In this document: positions 37,515 to 46,316 of the stretch, piece by piece
How positions within the stretch are numbered: the first letter of the stretch is position 1
Layout: each line of letters opens with the position of its first letter
NCBI RefSeq assembly: GCF_004762045.1
Contig: NZ_SJOM01000007.1
Coordinates: 2,353,655-2,417,654 of the forward strand
Reading direction: 5' to 3'
From: Mycobacterium sp. DL99
Lineage (GTDB): Bacteria > Actinomycetota > Actinomycetes > Mycobacteriales > Mycobacteriaceae
Length of the DNA stretch: 64,000 nucleotides
The notes under the pieces: model-generated
What the model was told of the DNA's origin: nothing
Database searches by the model: none
The model's input: the letters and a program-made list of their open reading frames with translations, nothing else
Program-made: the position numbers and the translations under genes

Positions 37515-38969
37515 TCAGGTTCCGCAGAACGTGCGGTAGGCGCCGAAGTCGGCAGGCGCCGGAGCGGCATACCGATCGAGCCCGGGGCGGTCGTCGTAAG
37601 GCGCCGCGAGGGCGGTCATGAGGTGCTCGACGGGTTCCATGTCGCCGTTCATCGCCGCGTTCAGGGCTTCCTCGACGAGGTGATTGCGCGGGATGTAGAC
37701 GGGATTGACCCGGTCCATCGCGGCGGTGTCGGGGCCAAGGGCGCGCCACCGCGCCAGCCATTCGTCGAATTCGGCGGCGATCGTGCCTTCTCCGCGCGCG
37801 GCACGGCCGAGGTCGCGAAAGAACGACGTGTAGTCAGTTCGGTTCTGTTGCAACAGCACAATCAGGTCGTCGATCAGGGTGCGTGCCACTTCGCCGTCGA
37901 CATCGGCGGACAGTCCGAGCTTGGCGCGCATGCCGGCCGACCACGCCGCGTCGAATTGGGGGCCGAAGCCGTGCAGCGCTTGGGTGGCGATCTCGACGGC
38001 GTGCTCGCCGTCGTCGTCGAGCAGGGGGAGCAGGGTTTCGGCGAAGCGGGCCAGGTTCCACGCGGCCACTGTCGGCTGGTTGCCGTAGGCGTACCGGCCG
38101 CCATGGTCGATCGAGCTGAATACCGTTGCGGGATCGAAGGTTTCCATGAACGCGCACGGTCCGTAGTCGATGGTCTCGCCCGAGATGGTCATGTTGTCGG
38201 TGTTCATCACGCCGTGCACGAACCCGACCAGCATCCACTGCGCCAGCAGTGAGGCCTGCGCCGAGATGACCGCCTCATACAGTGCCAGGTACGGGTTGGC
38301 GGCGTCGGCCGCTCCGGGATGGTGGCGGGCGATGGCGTGGTCGGCCAGCCGGCGCAGCAACCCGATGTCTCCGACGGCCTGCGCATGCGCGACGGCGTAC
38401 TGGAAACTGCCGACCCGTAGATGGCTGCCGGCGATCCTGGCCAGCACCGCCCCGGGCACCAGGGTTTCGCGGCGGACGTCGCGACCGGTGGCGACGACGG
38501 CCAGTGCCCGCGTCGTGGGAATGCCCATGGCGTGCATGGCCTCGCTCACGATGTACTCGCGCAGCATCGGCCCTACGACGGCCAGGCCGTCGCCGCCGCG
38601 GGCGAAAGGCGTGCGTCCCGATCCTTTGAGATGCAGGTCACGGGGACGGTCGTCGGCATCGACGAATTCGCCGAGCAGCAGCGCACGGCCATCGCCCAGG
38701 CGAGGGACGTACCCGCCGAACTGGTGCCCGGCGTAGGCCTGCGCGACCGGGGTGGCGCCGTCGGGCACGACGGTGCCCGACAGCAGGCCGAGCCCGTCGG
38801 GGCTGCGCAGCCAGGAGACGTCGAGGCCGAGTTCGTCCGCCAGTGGCTCGTTGAGCACGAGTAGTCGCAGAGCCGGGGCCGCCTCGGCCCGCCATGCGAC
38901 CGCCATCTCGGGCAGGGCGCGGGCGAAGCGGTTGTCCAGAACAACGGTCGGCTCGGATGCGACGCTCAC
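37515..38969 (-). CDS. selO: SelO/YdiU protein adenylyltransferase (pseudokinase)
   Basis: A 484-residue SelO-family protein. These atypical kinases transfer AMP, not phosphate, to Ser/Thr/Tyr of redox proteins and protect against oxidative stress. Visible motifs are [24 protein letters not shown] with the nucleotide-binding Lys, HGVMNTDNM (catalytic Asn/Asp) and IDYGPC in place of DFG. The C-terminus ends TFCGT, with the Cys that forms the regulatory disulfide in bacterial members. GTG start. Confidence 0.92.
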   Translation of the reverse strand: MSVASEPTVVLDNRFARALPEMAVAWRAEAAPALRLLVLNEPLADELGLDVSWLRSPDGLGLLSGTVVPDGATPVAQAYAGHQFGGYVPRLGDGRALLLGEFVDADDRPRDLHLKGSGRTPFARGGDGLAVVGPMLREYIVSEAMHAMGIPTTRALAVVATGRDVRRETLVPGAVLARIAGSHLRVGSFQYAVAHAQAVGDIGLLRRLADHAIARHHPGAADAANPYLALYEAVISAQASLLAQWMLVGFVHGVMNTDNMTISGETIDYGPCAFMETFDPATVFSSIDHGGRYAYGNQPTVAAWNLARFAETLLPLLDDDGEHAVEIATQALHGFGPQFDAAWSAGMRAKLGLSADVDGEVARTLIDDLIVLLQQNRTDYTSFFRDLGRAARGEGTIAAEFDEWLARWRALGPDTAAMDRVNPVYIPRNHLVEEALNAAMNGDMEPVEHLMTALAAPYDDRPGLDRYAAPAPADFGAYRTFCGT

Positions 38970-38988
38970 GCCTTGAGCCTACGGAGCC

Positions 38989-39375
38989 TCAGAGGCTGCC
39001 CAGGTCGTCGGGCACATCGACGGCGTACTGCTGAAGGACGTCGAGGGGCACGAGGTCGAGGGTGCGTTCATGGGTGGCCGCCAGCACCACCGGGGCCGCC
39101 TTGCCGTCATTGTGTGCGCGCAGCCAGTTGACGGCGGTGACACACCAGCGGTCCCCGGGCGTCAGGCCGGGAAACCGGTACTGCGGAGCCGGTGTCGACA
39201 GGTCGTTGCCGATGGACTGCTGGTGTTCGAGGAACTCGGCGGTCACCACCGCACAGATGGTGTGCCGGCCCGCATCGGCGTCGCCGGTCGAGCAGCACCC
39301 GTCGCGGTAGAAGCCGGTGAGCGGGTCGGTGCCGCACTCCGCCAGCGGGCCACCCAGCACGTTGCGATCAGCCAT
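38989..39375 (-). CDS. DUF2237 protein
   Basis: A 128-residue protein of the DUF2237 family, unknown function. Typical motifs are NVLGGPLAECGTDPLTGFYRDG with paired Cys after it (CC), CAVVTAEFLE.Q.S.GNDLSTP and PGDRWCVTAVNW. Conserved Cys residues suggest metal or redox use. It is on the same strand as SelO, 19 nt upstream of its start, so the two are probably co-transcribed. Confidence 0.85.
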   Translation of the reverse strand: MADRNVLGGPLAECGTDPLTGFYRDGCCSTGDADAGRHTICAVVTAEFLEHQQSIGNDLSTPAPQYRFPGLTPGDRWCVTAVNWLRAHNDGKAAPVVLAATHERTLDLVPLDVLQQYAVDVPDDLGSL

Positions 39376-39408
39376 CTCGGTATCGCCTCTCCAGAGTTCT
39401 GCGCGAGT

Positions 39409-40149
39409 TCACAGTGCCGCGGAGATTCGGTGCGCGGTCTCGCGCACCGCACTTCCGAACCTGGCGAACTTGTCGGCCGTAATCCTGCTGCTCGGTCCCG
39501 ATATCGAGACCGAGCCGATGGGTTCGCGCTGTGCGTTGACGATACTGGCGCCGAGTGCGGTGATGCCGGCGTTCAGGCCCTGCTCGTTCACCGAGTATCC
39601 CCGCGTCCGCACCAATTCGATGGTCTCGCGCAACCGGCCCGGATCGGTGATCGTGTGTTCGGTCTGCGGCGCGAGGTGGTGCGAAAGGTACTGCGCAACG
39701 TAATCGTCGGTGCTGGCAGCGAGAAACGCTATCCCGGTTGCTGAGGCGTGCAACGGAATTCGCGATCCCAACGGCATGAAGGCGCGCAGCGGATGTGGGG
39801 TGTCCAAGCGCTCGATGAGTACCAACTCCGGCCCGTCGGGTGCGGCCAGGTGGATAGTCTCAGTGGTATCGAGCTGCAGCTCGTTGAGGAACGGGAGCGC
39901 GGTTTCGCGCATCAGTTGATGATCGCCGGCCCGGCTGCCGACGGAAAACGCCCGGTACGTCAAGTTCCATCGGGTGGGTTGCGCGGAGGTCGGTCGTAGC
40001 CAGCCGATCTCGTGCAGCGTGAGCAAACACCTCTGCACCGTGCTCTTGGGCAGGCCGACCGCGCGCGTGAGCTCGGACAGACCTACGGGCTGCATTCTTG
40101 CGACCGTTTCCAACACCTGAAACGCGGACACCACGCTGTTCGTCGACAC
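39409..40149 (-). CDS. IclR-family transcriptional regulator of the malonate genes
   Basis: A 246-residue IclR regulator. N-terminal winged helix-turn-helix (SELTRAVGLPKSTVQRCLLTL) and C-terminal effector-binding domain (PLHASATGIAFLA, GYSVNEQGLNAGITALGA). GTG at 40149 is chosen because GAGGAGGG is just upstream; the longer start would include that site. Divergent from matC-matB, with two dyads in the gap, so it probably controls these genes and itself. The likely effector is malonate or a related dicarboxylate (inference). Confidence 0.9.
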   Translation of the reverse strand: MSTNSVVSAFQVLETVARMQPVGLSELTRAVGLPKSTVQRCLLTLHEIGWLRPTSAQPTRWNLTYRAFSVGSRAGDHQLMRETALPFLNELQLDTTETIHLAAPDGPELVLIERLDTPHPLRAFMPLGSRIPLHASATGIAFLAASTDDYVAQYLSHHLAPQTEHTITDPGRLRETIELVRTRGYSVNEQGLNAGITALGASIVNAQREPIGSVSISGPSSRITADKFARFGSAVRETAHRISAAL

Positions 40150-40189
40150 GCGCCCTCCTCGGCGACCCACATTGACCCGTGGCGCAGAT

Positions 40190-40244
40190 GTGAGCTAGCT
40201 TACCCGCACCGGTTCATACAGTAGACCACTGTGCCACACAGTGG
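40190..40244. promoter_or_regulatory. Putative IclR operators in the regulator-matC gap
   Basis: A perfect dyad CCACTGTG-CCA-CACAGTGG lies at 40226-40244, about 40 nt before matC. A second, AGCTAGCT, within the imperfect TGAGCTAGCTTA, is at about 40191-40202, nearer the regulator. IclR proteins bind such palindromes between divergent genes. Confidence 0.6.
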
Positions 40245-40284
40245 ACCAGTTGGGAAGCGGGTCCAACGTTTCGAAAGGCGAGGA

Positions 40285-41637
40285 ATGACAATTCAGCTGC
40301 TGGCGCTGGCGATCTTTGTCGGCGTCTTCGCGGTTTCGGCATGGCGCAACGCCCACCTGGGCGTGTTGATGTTCGCCGCGGCATGCGGGGTGGGGCTCGG
40401 GTTGGCGGGCATGCCGATCGACGACATCGTCGACGGCTTCCCGATCGACATCCTGGTGCTGCTGGTCGGGGTGACGTACTTCTTCGGGATCGCCCACGCC
40501 AACGGCACCATCGACCGGATCATCGAGGTCACCCTGGCCAAGGTCGGGCATCGGACGGTGCTGCTGCCATTGGTGTTCTTCCTGCTGACCGCGGCGATCT
40601 CGGCGATGGGCTCCCCGCTGGGTGGGTTGGTGATGGCGCCGATCGGCATGATGGTGGCAGACAAGCGCGCGATCGATCCGATGCTGATGGCACTGTCGAT
40701 CGGAACCGGCCTGAGCGCCGGGGCGTTCGCGCCCACCAGCCTGTTCGGCATCGTCACCTACGGCACCGCACATCAGGCCGGCATCGACCTCAACCCGTTC
40801 GTGCTGTTCTTCGTGGCGCTCATGGTCAACCTGGCGCTGCTGACGGCCGCGTACGTCCTGTTCGGCGGACTCAAGCTGCTGCGCCGAAATGTGGCCGCAG
40901 CTCCGGCGGTGTCCCTGTCGGTGGATGACCGACTGGTCGCCGTCGGCGGCGGTACGCGGGGTGTCCCGCTGGGCGCCGCGTCGAGCCCGGACCTGCCATC
41001 CGGTCGGGAACGAAACCCTTTCACCCGCAATCAGATCGCCACCGTGATGGCCATGGTCGGCTTGATCGGTGCGGTCATCGGAATGTCGCTGGCAGGCATG
41101 GATCCCGATATCGGCGTCTTGGCCTTCGCGCTCGGCGCGGTGCTCACCCTCGCGGACCCGCGATCGGGAAACAAGGCGATTCCCCGTATCGACTGGTCGA
41201 CAGTTCTGCTGGTGGGCGGCATCATCACGTTCGTCGGCGTGCTCGACAAGCTGGGGGCGGTCGATCTGCTCGGTGAGTTCGCCGGCCACATCGGTGTTCC
41301 GCTGCTGGCCGCACTGTTCATATGCCTTGTGGCAGGGCTTGTTTCGGCGTTCGCCTCGACCACCGGCATGCTGGCGGCTCTGGTTCCGCTCGCGTTGCCT
41401 CTGGTGGCCGCCGGCGGCATCCCCGGCTGGGCGTTGATGTGTGCGCTCGGTGTGTGCGCGTCGATCGTCGACGTCTCGCCTTTCTCCACGGTGGGCGCGA
41501 CGCTGGTCGCCACCACCGTCGACGAAGCGCAACGACCCCGGATGACCAGGCTGCTGATGCGCTGGGGGTTGTCGATGGTGGTGATCGGCCCGGTTCTGCT
41601 CGTCGGGACCCTCGTCCTCCCGGGCACGGTGTTCTGA
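40285..41637 (+). CDS. matC: Malonate/dicarboxylate carrier MatC
   Basis: A 450-residue membrane protein with ten or more helices, matching the MatC dicarboxylate carrier family (SLC13/ArsB-like fold). Typical segments are RNAHLGVLMFAAACGVGL, GFPIDILVLLVGVTYFFGIA, SAMGSPLGGLVMAP and ASIVDVSPFSTVGATLVA. ATG at 40285 with AAGGCGAGG upstream; the open frame from 40231 runs through the operator. It is followed directly by a malonyl-CoA synthetase, which makes malonate the best-supported substrate. Confidence 0.85.
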   Translation: MTIQLLALAIFVGVFAVSAWRNAHLGVLMFAAACGVGLGLAGMPIDDIVDGFPIDILVLLVGVTYFFGIAHANGTIDRIIEVTLAKVGHRTVLLPLVFFLLTAAISAMGSPLGGLVMAPIGMMVADKRAIDPMLMALSIGTGLSAGAFAPTSLFGIVTYGTAHQAGIDLNPFVLFFVALMVNLALLTAAYVLFGGLKLLRRNVAAAPAVSLSVDDRLVAVGGGTRGVPLGAASSPDLPSGRERNPFTRNQIATVMAMVGLIGAVIGMSLAGMDPDIGVLAFALGAVLTLADPRSGNKAIPRIDWSTVLLVGGIITFVGVLDKLGAVDLLGEFAGHIGVPLLAALFICLVAGLVSAFASTTGMLAALVPLALPLVAAGGIPGWALMCALGVCASIVDVSPFSTVGATLVATTVDEAQRPRMTRLLMRWGLSMVVIGPVLLVGTLVLPGTVF

Positions 41638-41673
41638 GTGTCAGCCACCAGCAATGAAAGGACCTGTCCGCCC

Positions 41674-43086
41674 ATGCTTTTGACATCTCTTGACCCTGCC
41701 GGGAGCGACTCAGTCGACACCGCCGCCGCGATCTCGGTCGGTGCCCGGAGTATGTCGCGGGCGCAGCTGTTCGATGCTGCCTGCGCGCTTGCCGGCGCAT
41801 TGCCCGACGGGGGACCGGTCGCGGTGTGTGCCCAACCGACGCTGGAGACGGTCGTCGCTGTGGTCGGCTGCCTGTTGGCCGGCGTCCCGGTAGTTCCGAT
41901 TCCACCCGACTCCGGCTCTGCTGAGCTGCGGCACATGCTCACCGACGCCCGCGTCACGTGTTGGGCGGGACCGCCGCATCGGGACTCGGAACTTCCCGTG
42001 ATAGCGGCAACCGTCCAGGGCCGTGGGAGTGGCGAATTGCCAGACGCACCGTCACCCGACGCGGTCGCGATGATTCTGTACACGTCGGGGACCACCGGTG
42101 CACCCAAGGGGGTCAACCTCAGTCATCGGGCGTTGGCGGCCGGCATCGACGCCGTGGCCGACGCCTGGCAATGGACCCGCGACGACACGGTGGTGCACGG
42201 TCTGCCGTTGTTCCACCTGCACGGACTGATGCTCGGTGTGCTCGCCTCGCTGCGCATCGGCTCCCGGGTGGTCCATACCGTCAAACCGCGACCGGAGCGC
42301 TATGCCGCCGCGGCCGGCACGATGTACTTCGGCGTGCCCACGGTGTGGTCGCGCATCGCCGCCGACGAAGCATCGGCGCGGGCGCTACGTGGTGCCCGCC
42401 TGCTGGTATCCGGTAGCGCGCCGTTGGTGACCCCGGTTTTCCACCGCATCACCGAGCTGACCGGTTGCACGCCGATCGAGCGTTACGGGATGAGCGAGAC
42501 CATGATCACCTTGTCCACCCGCGCGGACGGGGAACGCCGGCCCGGCTCGGTCGGTCAACCCGTCCTCGGCGTCGATACCCGGCTGCGCACCGAAGACGGT
42601 CAGGTTGTTCCCGACGACGGCAGCAGCATCGGACGGCTCCAGGTGCGCGGCCCGATGCTGTTCGACGGCTACCTCAACCGGCCCGAAGCCACCGCGGACG
42701 CCTGGACCGACGACGGCTGGTTCATCACCGGAGACGTCGCCACCCGCGACACGGACGGGTTCCACCGAATCGTCGGGCGGGAATCGGTGGATCTGATCAA
42801 GTCGGGCGGATACCGAATCGGCGCCGGCGAGGTCGAAACCGCACTGCTCGCCCATCCGTCGGTGCGTGAGGCAGCCGTTGTCGGGCGTGCTGACCCCGAC
42901 TTGGGACAGCGGGTCGTGGCATACGTGGTGACCGATGACGGGAACCGGCCTCAGCTCGCCGACGGTCTCATCGAATTCGTGGCCCAGACCCTGTCGCAGC
43001 ACAAGCGGCCGCGTGAAGTCGTCTTCGTCGGCGAGCTGCCCAGAAACGCCATGGGCAAGGTGCAGAAGAAGCTCCTGATCGACTGA
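41674..43086 (+). CDS. matB: Malonyl-CoA synthetase MatB
   Basis: A 470-residue ANL-superfamily ligase that activates malonate (often methylmalonate too) with ATP and CoA. The P-loop is LYTSGTTGAPKGV; other motifs are PLFHLHGLMLG, RYGMSETMI, GWFITGDVATRD, GRESVDLIKSGGYRIGAGE and catalytic Lys in NAMGKVQKK. Short length and the HLHG/RYGMSET pattern match the Streptomyces MatB subclass. ATG at 41674 with AAAGGA upstream; a GTG at 41638 adjoins the matC stop. No malonyl-CoA decarboxylase lies next to it, so the product may feed fatty-acid or polyketide synthesis. Confidence 0.88.
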   Translation: MLLTSLDPAGSDSVDTAAAISVGARSMSRAQLFDAACALAGALPDGGPVAVCAQPTLETVVAVVGCLLAGVPVVPIPPDSGSAELRHMLTDARVTCWAGPPHRDSELPVIAATVQGRGSGELPDAPSPDAVAMILYTSGTTGAPKGVNLSHRALAAGIDAVADAWQWTRDDTVVHGLPLFHLHGLMLGVLASLRIGSRVVHTVKPRPERYAAAAGTMYFGVPTVWSRIAADEASARALRGARLLVSGSAPLVTPVFHRITELTGCTPIERYGMSETMITLSTRADGERRPGSVGQPVLGVDTRLRTEDGQVVPDDGSSIGRLQVRGPMLFDGYLNRPEATADAWTDDGWFITGDVATRDTDGFHRIVGRESVDLIKSGGYRIGAGEVETALLAHPSVREAAVVGRADPDLGQRVVAYVVTDDGNRPQLADGLIEFVAQTLSQHKRPREVVFVGELPRNAMGKVQKKLLID

Positions 43087-43091
43087 GCGGA

Positions 43092-44696
43092 TCAGGGTGT
43101 CGGCTGCGGACTGGCGCTGCCCTGCGCGTCGAGCACGAGCAGCGCCACGTGCAGTGAGGTCATCGATTCACCGTCATCGAGGTTGACGCCGAGGCGGCGT
43201 TCGATCGAGGCCAGCCGGTTGTAGAGCGCGGGACGGCTCATGTGCAGGCGTTTGGCCAGTGCGGACTTGTTGGCTGCCAGTTCCAGGTAACCCCGCAGCA
43301 CCTCCATGTCGTCACTGCCCCGCTCGGCGTCGTGGATCAACAGGGCCTTGAGTTCGGTCTCGGCGAACATCTGGACCCGGGGATCATCGAGCAGCAGGGT
43401 GATCAGTCCACGCAGGCGGACGTCGGAGGCGCGTACGAACGGGCGTGGCAGGTCCGACATCGACGCCGCGACCTCGGCGACGTGGGTCGCCTCGCGCAGG
43501 CCGTGTACGGCATCGGCGAACGCACCGGCGTTGCCGCCGACGGCGATGATGACCTTGTCGGCGTCGCCGCCGCGGGCGACCGCCTCGCGCCAGCCCTCGG
43601 CCAGGCGGCTGAGTGTGGCATCGGCGCTCACCCCACGTCGCGGGTTGAGAGCAAGCACCAGGCCGATCTCACCGTCGCGCCGGATGGAGCAGATCGCGCT
43701 GTGCCCTTGGGATTTCACGCCGTGGGTGACCGCGTCGAGGATGCGGAGGTTGCGGCGTTGGGTGCCGACGGGGTCGAGCCGGTCCGCCGGCGCGCCCACC
43801 CGGACGGTGGTCGGCAGGTAGGGCCCCGAGGCGCGCAGGCCGAGGGCCAGGGCGCGGGCGTCGGCCTCACGGTCGTCAGCGATCCGCCCGCCAAGGACGT
43901 CGTCGATCAACCCGCTCTGGGCCTGATGCTCGAGGCCGGTCCGTCCGCGTTCGGCCATCCGGTGCAGGGCCAGTGCCTGTGCGGCCCGTTCCAGGACCAT
44001 CTTGGTCTTGGCCGGGGCGGCAGGGGCGTGCGGCACGATGAGCCGGCCCCACTCCTCGGTGCGAGGTCCGACGGCGGTGGTCGCCCAGGGTTCGGTCATC
44101 GCCCGGGATCTGCGCTGCCAGTCGGTGAGCACGGTGGTGGCCGGCTCATGGCGGGGGGAGATCGCCAGTACCTGGCGGGACAGGTCCTCCAACACCACCG
44201 ATTCGTCGATCATCTCGGCCGTCGCCCGCACGATGTCCGCCATCGACGGGCGTTTCATGCTGAGCTCGGTGAACGTCTGGTGGGTGCGGTGGGCGAACTC
44301 GAGCTCCTCGTACTGGTCGGCGACGATGAGCCGGTGCACCGCCTCGGTCACCTCGACGAACTTGGTCTGCTGGTGCAGCACCACCAGCGCCAGGCCGAGG
44401 GTCTGGGCCATTTCGCCGACGCTGGTGGGCAGCGATTCGATACGGGTGCCCAGTTCGACGACGACGCCGACGACGCCGGCCCGCTGCATCCGTCGCAGAT
44501 AGTCGCGCGGCGCATCGCGCAGTGCCGCGCCGGTGGTCAGCACCAGCTCGCCGCCCTGCAGCAGCCCGGCCAGGTCGGGCATATCGCTCACGTGAACCCA
44601 GCGCACCGGGCGGTCCAGTTGTTGTGCGCTGAGGACCTCGGGCTCGCCGGCCTGCACCACCGGGAGTCCTACGATGTCGCGCACGGTTGGGATCAT
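43092..44696 (-). CDS. PucR-family transcriptional regulator
   Basis: A 534-residue regulator with an N-terminal PucR sensor domain (TVRDIVGLPVVQAGEPEVL onward), a GGDEF-like central region (about 280-390) and a C-terminal helix-turn-helix of the PucR type (NKSALAKRLHMSRPALYNRLASIERRLG). PucR proteins commonly activate catabolic genes for purines, amino acids or GABA. Divergent from mmsA and an aminotransferase, its probable targets. ATG start with the TTACA-AAG-TGTAA dyad directly upstream. Confidence 0.9.
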   Translation of the reverse strand: MIPTVRDIVGLPVVQAGEPEVLSAQQLDRPVRWVHVSDMPDLAGLLQGGELVLTTGAALRDAPRDYLRRMQRAGVVGVVVELGTRIESLPTSVGEMAQTLGLALVVLHQQTKFVEVTEAVHRLIVADQYEELEFAHRTHQTFTELSMKRPSMADIVRATAEMIDESVVLEDLSRQVLAISPRHEPATTVLTDWQRRSRAMTEPWATTAVGPRTEEWGRLIVPHAPAAPAKTKMVLERAAQALALHRMAERGRTGLEHQAQSGLIDDVLGGRIADDREADARALALGLRASGPYLPTTVRVGAPADRLDPVGTQRRNLRILDAVTHGVKSQGHSAICSIRRDGEIGLVLALNPRRGVSADATLSRLAEGWREAVARGGDADKVIIAVGGNAGAFADAVHGLREATHVAEVAASMSDLPRPFVRASDVRLRGLITLLLDDPRVQMFAETELKALLIHDAERGSDDMEVLRGYLELAANKSALAKRLHMSRPALYNRLASIERRLGVNLDDGESMTSLHVALLVLDAQGSASPQPTP

Positions 44697-44697
44697 T

Positions 44698-44710
44698 TTA
44701 CAAAGTGTAA
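44698..44710. promoter_or_regulatory. Dyad next to the PucR start, candidate PucR operator
   Basis: TTACA-AAG-TGTAA is a perfect inverted repeat one base before the PucR ATG. Related half-sites (CTTACAAG near 44728, GTACTTACC near 44779) lie between it and mmsA, with TAATAC (44771-44776) as a possible mmsA -10. Confidence 0.5.
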
Positions 44711-44809
44711 TGAACTAATCGGCCAGACTTACAAGATGATGGCTTCGACGGAGCCGATGGTGACCCAGAGTAATACCTGTACTTACCGCCACAGGAAGGG
44801 TCGGAATCC

Positions 44810-46303
44810 ATGAGCAATGTCATCCAGCACTGGCGCGACGGCAAGGTATTTGCCGGCGCTTCGGCGGCCACGGCCCCGGTTACCAATCCGGCGACAGGCG
44901 AGGTCACCGGCGAGGTCGCGCTGGCCAGCGTGGATGACGCGCGTGCGGTGATCGATGCCGCGGTTGCGGCGTTCCCGGCCTGGCGTGACGCGTCGCTGAC
45001 CAAGCGCACCTCGGTGCTGTTCGCGTTCCGCGAGCTGCTCAACGCCCGCAAGGAAGAACTCGCCGCGATCATCACCAGCGAGCACGGCAAGGTGCTCTCC
45101 GATGCGCTCGGCGAGGTGAGCCGCGGTCTGGAGGTCGTCGAGTTCGCTTGCGGTATCCCGAATCTGCTCAAGGGCGGGTTCACCGAGAACGCCTCGACCA
45201 ACGTCGACGTGCATTCCGTGCTGCAGCCGCTGGGCCCGGTCGGCATCATCTCGCCGTTCAACTTCCCGGCCATGGTGCCGATGTGGTTCTTCCCGATCGC
45301 CATCGCTGCGGGCAACACCGTCGTGCTCAAGCCCTCGGAGAAGGATCCCAGCGCCGCGCTGTGGATGGCCCGGTTGTGGGCCGAGGCCGGCCTGCCCGAG
45401 GGCGTGTTCAACGTGCTGCAGGGCGACAAGACCGCGGTCGACGAGCTGCTGACCAACCCTAAGATCAAGGCGATCTCCTTCGTCGGGTCCACCCCGATCG
45501 CCCAGTACGTCTACGCCACCGCCACCGCGGCCGGCAAGCGCGTACAGGCCCTGGGCGGAGCCAAGAACCACGCGGTGATCCTGCCCGACGCCGATCTGGA
45601 CCTGGCCGCCGACGCCATGGTCAACGCGGGCTTCGGTTCTGCCGGTGAGCGCTGCATGGCCATCTCGGCCGCCGTCGCCGTCGGCCCGATCGCCGACGAG
45701 CTGGTCGCCAAGATCGCCGAGCGCGCCAGCACCATCAAAACCGGTGACGGAACCAAGGATTCGGACATGGGTCCGCTGGTCACCAAGGTTCACCGGGACA
45801 AGGTGGCCTCCTACATCGACGCCGGCGAGGCCGACGGTGCCAAGGTCGTGGTTGACGGCCGCACCGTGATCGCCAACGGCGGGGCCGACGGATTCTGGTT
45901 GGGCCCGACCCTGCTGGACAACGTCACCCCCGAGATGAGCGTCTACACCGACGAGATCTTCGGCCCGGTGCTGTCGGTGCTGCGGGTGGAGACCTACGAC
46001 GAGGCTCTTGCGTTGATCAACAACAATCCCTACGGCAACGGCACCGCCATCTTCACCAACGACGGCGGCGCCGCACGGCGCTTCCAGAACGAGGTCGAGG
46101 TGGGCATGGTCGGCATCAACGTGCCGATCCCGGTTCCGATGTCCTACTACAGCTTTGGCGGCTGGAAGGCTTCGCTGTTCGGTGACAGCCACGCACACGG
46201 CGCCGAAGGCGTGCACTTCTTCACTCGCACCAAGGCCATCACCACCCGCTGGCTTGACCCCAGCCACGGTGGCATCAACCTCGGCTTCCCCGAGAACAAG
46301 TGA
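44810..46303 (+). CDS. mmsA: CoA-acylating (methyl)malonate-semialdehyde dehydrogenase
   Basis: A 497-residue aldehyde dehydrogenase of the MmsA subclass, which converts malonate or methylmalonate semialdehyde with CoA and NAD to acetyl- or propionyl-CoA and CO2. NAD-binding FNFPAMVPMWFFPIAIA, KPSE and FVGSTPIA are typical; catalytic Cys is in AGERCMAIS near 284. The ATG has AGGAAGG upstream. With the following aminotransferase it could degrade beta-alanine (to malonate semialdehyde, then acetyl-CoA) or part of valine catabolism. Confidence 0.92.
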   Translation: MSNVIQHWRDGKVFAGASAATAPVTNPATGEVTGEVALASVDDARAVIDAAVAAFPAWRDASLTKRTSVLFAFRELLNARKEELAAIITSEHGKVLSDALGEVSRGLEVVEFACGIPNLLKGGFTENASTNVDVHSVLQPLGPVGIISPFNFPAMVPMWFFPIAIAAGNTVVLKPSEKDPSAALWMARLWAEAGLPEGVFNVLQGDKTAVDELLTNPKIKAISFVGSTPIAQYVYATATAAGKRVQALGGAKNHAVILPDADLDLAADAMVNAGFGSAGERCMAISAAVAVGPIADELVAKIAERASTIKTGDGTKDSDMGPLVTKVHRDKVASYIDAGEADGAKVVVDGRTVIANGGADGFWLGPTLLDNVTPEMSVYTDEIFGPVLSVLRVETYDEALALINNNPYGNGTAIFTNDGGAARRFQNEVEVGMVGINVPIPVPMSYYSFGGWKASLFGDSHAHGAEGVHFFTRTKAITTRWLDPSHGGINLGFPENK

Positions 46304-46316
46304 GAGAATTTCAGCC

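Noticed and set aside
40195..41532. A 445-codon minus-strand frame opposite matC
   Set aside because: Shadow frame rich in Arg/His/Gln/Asp with no recognisable domain, opposite a clear membrane transporter.
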